Assembly (NCBI GenBank): GCA_029945855.1 | Contig: JAQSDJ010000108.1 | Coordinates: forward strand, 1 to 36,348 | Reading direction: 5' to 3' | From: Lacunisphaera sp. | GTDB lineage: Bacteria; Verrucomicrobiota; Verrucomicrobiia; Opitutales; Opitutaceae | DNA length: 36,348 nucleotides | Shown: piece after piece, positions 33,939-36,348 of the stretch | Layout: every line of letters starts with the position of its first letter | How positions within the stretch are numbered: position 1 is the first letter of the stretch | The notes under the pieces: model-generated | The model's database searches: none | Told to the model about the DNA's origin: nothing | What the model saw: only the letters and a program-made list of their open reading frames with translations | Program-made: the position numbers and the translations under genes

Positions 33939-36348
33939 ATGAAACCATTCCTGTCACTTCTGTGTGCGGCCACGGCCGTGGTTCTGGGCTGCGCGGCCGA
34001 ACCCGGACAGGAACCTGTCCGGGTCGCGACGGGGCAGCTTCTGGTCGAACCGAGCTTCGAGGCAGCCAGCTACTATTTTCGAGCCCCTGCGCCCTCGGGC
34101 GCGACGGCATCCGGCTACGCGGTCGAGTTCCGGCGTGTGGGCGCGACGGACTGGATGCGGGCGCTTGAACCGGTGAGCGACCAACCGCCCGGCGTTTGGA
34201 AGGGCAGCCTGTTCGACCTGGCGGAGGACACGGCGTGGGAAGTACGCGTGCTCGCGCCAAGCGGCGCGGAGGTGAGCGCCCCGGTGGCGTTCCGCACCTG
34301 GTCTAGCCGGCCGCCGATCGCGAGGGTAGTCGATCTTAGCTGTCTGCCGATTGGCCCGGAGGGGCTGGTGATTTCCGACCAAGGCACGCCGGAGGGCTGG
34401 ATCAAATACACTGCGCCGGCGGGCTGGCGGCTTGAACGGCCCGCGGACGGCGGTGATCCGCAGGTGGCGGCGATCACCTTCCGCCGGGCACGTCATGTCA
34501 TCCTCGAAAACGTCACGATTGTCGGCGGAGCGCGGCACGCCGTGCTGGTGCAGGAGTGTGAAGCGGTGCGGATCCTGAATTGTGATCTTTCGGGGTGGGG
34601 CCGCGTCGGCGTACAGCAGTTCACCAACACGGGCACTCGCGGCAAATACGTCGATGCAAGGGGCGAGACCATCAACTACGACGGGGCGGTCGCGATTGAC
34701 CGCAGCGCGCGCACGGTTGTCGAGCGCTGCTATGTGCACGATCCGCGGCATCGCGCGAACTCCTGGATGTTCTCCCACCCGGCGGGACCCTCGGCGGTAT
34801 ACGTCAACTACGCCCGTGGCGGCACCGTGTTGCGCTGGAACGACTTCGTGGGCAGCGACGAGCACCGCTGGAATGATGTGATCGAGTCCCGCAGCAACGC
34901 GGCTGCGGACGGGGGGTTCTTTCGCGATAGCGATATCAGCGGAAACTTTCTGGCGTTCGGCAACGACGACGGCGTCGAACTTGAGGGCGGCGGCATGAAC
35001 GTGCGTTTTTACCGCAATAAGATCGAGGGCACGACCTGCGGCATCAGCACGGGGCCGTGTTTCTTGGGCCCCCAGTTCATCTACGGCAATCTGGTCGTGA
35101 ACCCCGGCGACGAGGCCGGACTCGCGCTGATGTTCTTCAAGAACAGTCACCGGGTGGAGCAGACCGGCCAGCGCTACTTCGTCGGTAACACCCTCTTCGG
35201 ACCAAACTGCAGCGCGTACGGCGGCTACGGCAATCCGGGCGCCGGATCCCGGCGGCTGGGGTTCATGCGGAACAACGTGTTTGTCGCGAACGATGCGCGA
35301 CGGCCGGGTGAGGAGTCACAGCGCGACGATTTCGACCATAACGTGTATTGGGCCGGCGGCGACCACCGCGCTGCAGAGGCGTTCCTCGCGGGGCTGCGGG
35401 CGATCGGTCAGGAGAAGCATGGCGTCGCGATCGATCCGCAACTCGCATCACCAGCTCTGGGTGATTTCCGATTGGCTGGGAACAGCCCGGCCCGCGATCA
35501 GGCGGTCGCGGTACCTAACCTCGCGCGAGAGGGCGGGGATCCGGGGGCCTTCGCCGAAACCGGCGTGGAAGTCCCTTTCCGGCCGCTGGCGCTGACCGCG
35601 TCGCCGCGGCAACTCGACTTCGACGCCCGGGCGAGCGATGCGCGGATGCAGGTGACGCTCAGCGTGCCGGCCGGGGCGGAACCGGTGCCGTTTGAGATTC
35701 GGAAAAACGAGGTGTTCAAGTGGTTCACGGTCACTCCAATGGCCGGCACGGTCGCGCCGGGCGCACCGGTGACGCTGACCGTGACACTCGATCCGGCGGT
35801 GCTAAGCGGCCGGCCGCGGTTCAAGGGTGCGTTTCTCGTGCGGACGCCGACGGGATTGTCGCGGCCCGTTTCGGTGTATGCGACGGCCAGTTTCGCCGAG
35901 GATCTGCGGCCGGCGTCGGCGCCGGCCACGATCTACCTCGATCCTGCGGAAATGCGGGGTTTCGAGGGGCGCGTCCGCGTGGCGAAGGAGCCGGGCATCG
36001 CGAGGGGGCGGTTCGTCGCGTTCGCGGGCGACGGGGGCGATCCGGAATTCGAAGCGCAGTTCACCGTGTCGCAGCCGGGCACGTACGGACTGCTGATGCG
36101 GGCCGCGATCAGCGGCGCAGTGATGAACGGACGGGAGTTCGAAGTGGCGCTGGACGACGGCCCGCCCATCCCGGTGTCGGTCCATCCGAGCTACCAGTGG
36201 AACACGGGCGCGACGAACTTTCGCGCAGTGTTCCTGCATTCGCTGGGCGAACTCACCCCCGGCAGCCACCGGCTTCGCTTCAAGGTCCGCGCCGGCGAGC
36301 TGAAGTTGAATGAACTCATCGTGACGGAGAATCCTGCGGCGTTCTTCA
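33939..36348 (+). CDS. Right-handed parallel beta-helix (pectate-lyase-like) lipoprotein, truncated by window end
   Basis: My translation from ATG 33939 stays open to 36347: MKPFLSLLCAATAVVLGCAAEPG (lipobox LGCA), ...RRARHVILENVTIVGGARHAVLVQECEAVRILNCDLSGWG... repeats, then an Ig-like segment. Not in the supplied ORF list because it has no stop in the window. Confidence 0.8.
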   Translation, partial: MKPFLSLLCAATAVVLGCAAEPGQEPVRVATGQLLVEPSFEAASYYFRAPAPSGATASGYAVEFRRVGATDWMRALEPVSDQPPGVWKGSLFDLAEDTAWEVRVLAPSGAEVSAPVAFRTWSSRPPIARVVDLSCLPIGPEGLVISDQGTPEGWIKYTAPAGWRLERPADGGDPQVAAITFRRARHVILENVTIVGGARHAVLVQECEAVRILNCDLSGWGRVGVQQFTNTGTRGKYVDARGETINYDGAVAIDRSARTVVERCYVHDPRHRANSWMFSHPAGPSAVYVNYARGGTVLRWNDFVGSDEHRWNDVIESRSNAAADGGFFRDSDISGNFLAFGNDDGVELEGGGMNVRFYRNKIEGTTCGISTGPCFLGPQFIYGNLVVNPGDEAGLALMFFKNSHRVEQTGQRYFVGNTLFGPNCSAYGGYGNPGAGSRRLGFMRNNVFVANDARRPGEESQRDDFDHNVYWAGGDHRAAEAFLAGLRAIGQEKHGVAIDPQLASPALGDFRLAGNSPARDQAVAVPNLAREGGDPGAFAETGVEVPFRPLALTASPRQLDFDARASDARMQVTLSVPAGAEPVPFEIRKNEVFKWFTVTPMAGTVAPGAPVTLTVTLDPAVLSGRPRFKGAFLVRTPTGLSRPVSVYATASFAEDLRPASAPATIYLDPAEMRGFEGRVRVAKEPGIARGRFVAFAGDGGDPEFEAQFTVSQPGTYGLLMRAAISGAVMNGREFEVALDDGPPIPVSVHPSYQWNTGATNFRAVFLHSLGELTPGSHRLRFKVRAGELKLNELIVTENPAAFF

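Noticed and set aside
33954-35150. 398-aa minus-strand ORF in the final region
   Set aside because: Antisense to the longer open plus-strand beta-helix lipoprotein frame.
1-36348. CRISPR arrays, tRNA/rRNA genes, IS transposases
   Set aside because: None seen by eye: no regularly spaced direct repeats, no cloverleaf-like segments, no transposase-like translation. Small tRNAs or diverged elements could still be missed without tools.

Overview
High-GC window, probably from a Verrucomicrobiota/Opitutaceae-type genome (inferred from protein style, not tested). The left edge (1-1060) holds the C-terminal end of a MobF/TraA-like relaxase-helicase plus a translationally coupled small gene, so the window starts at the edge of a conjugative or mobilizable element. 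Most of the rest is a carbohydrate-catabolism island. (i) A minus-strand operon (8104->1689) encodes a class III aminotransferase, a DeoC/LacD-type aldolase, a NagB-like sugar-phosphate isomerase/deaminase, an amidohydrolase and a Na+/solute symporter. (ii) A divergent plus-strand pair encodes a neutral-ceramidase-like protein and an FGGY kinase. (iii) Next come a UroD-like protein and a DeoR-family repressor, transcribed divergently. (iv) A long plus-strand run encodes a SusD-less TonB-dependent receptor, two tandem DUF4838 paralogs, a PL10-like lyase, a GH31, a type I sulfatase, a PhoD-like phosphatase, a GH63-like/esterase two-domain fusion, an orphan TIM-barrel-like protein, a GH105-like hydrolase and a beta-helix lipoprotein cut by the window end. 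Main observations: a shared putative operator (two 11-nt inverted half-sites, exactly 17 nt apart) at both divergent promoter regions; a NagB homolog with altered active-site residues; the GH63-like/esterase fusion; and an unassigned 713-aa protein inside the degradation cluster. All family calls come from reading motifs; no database search was run.
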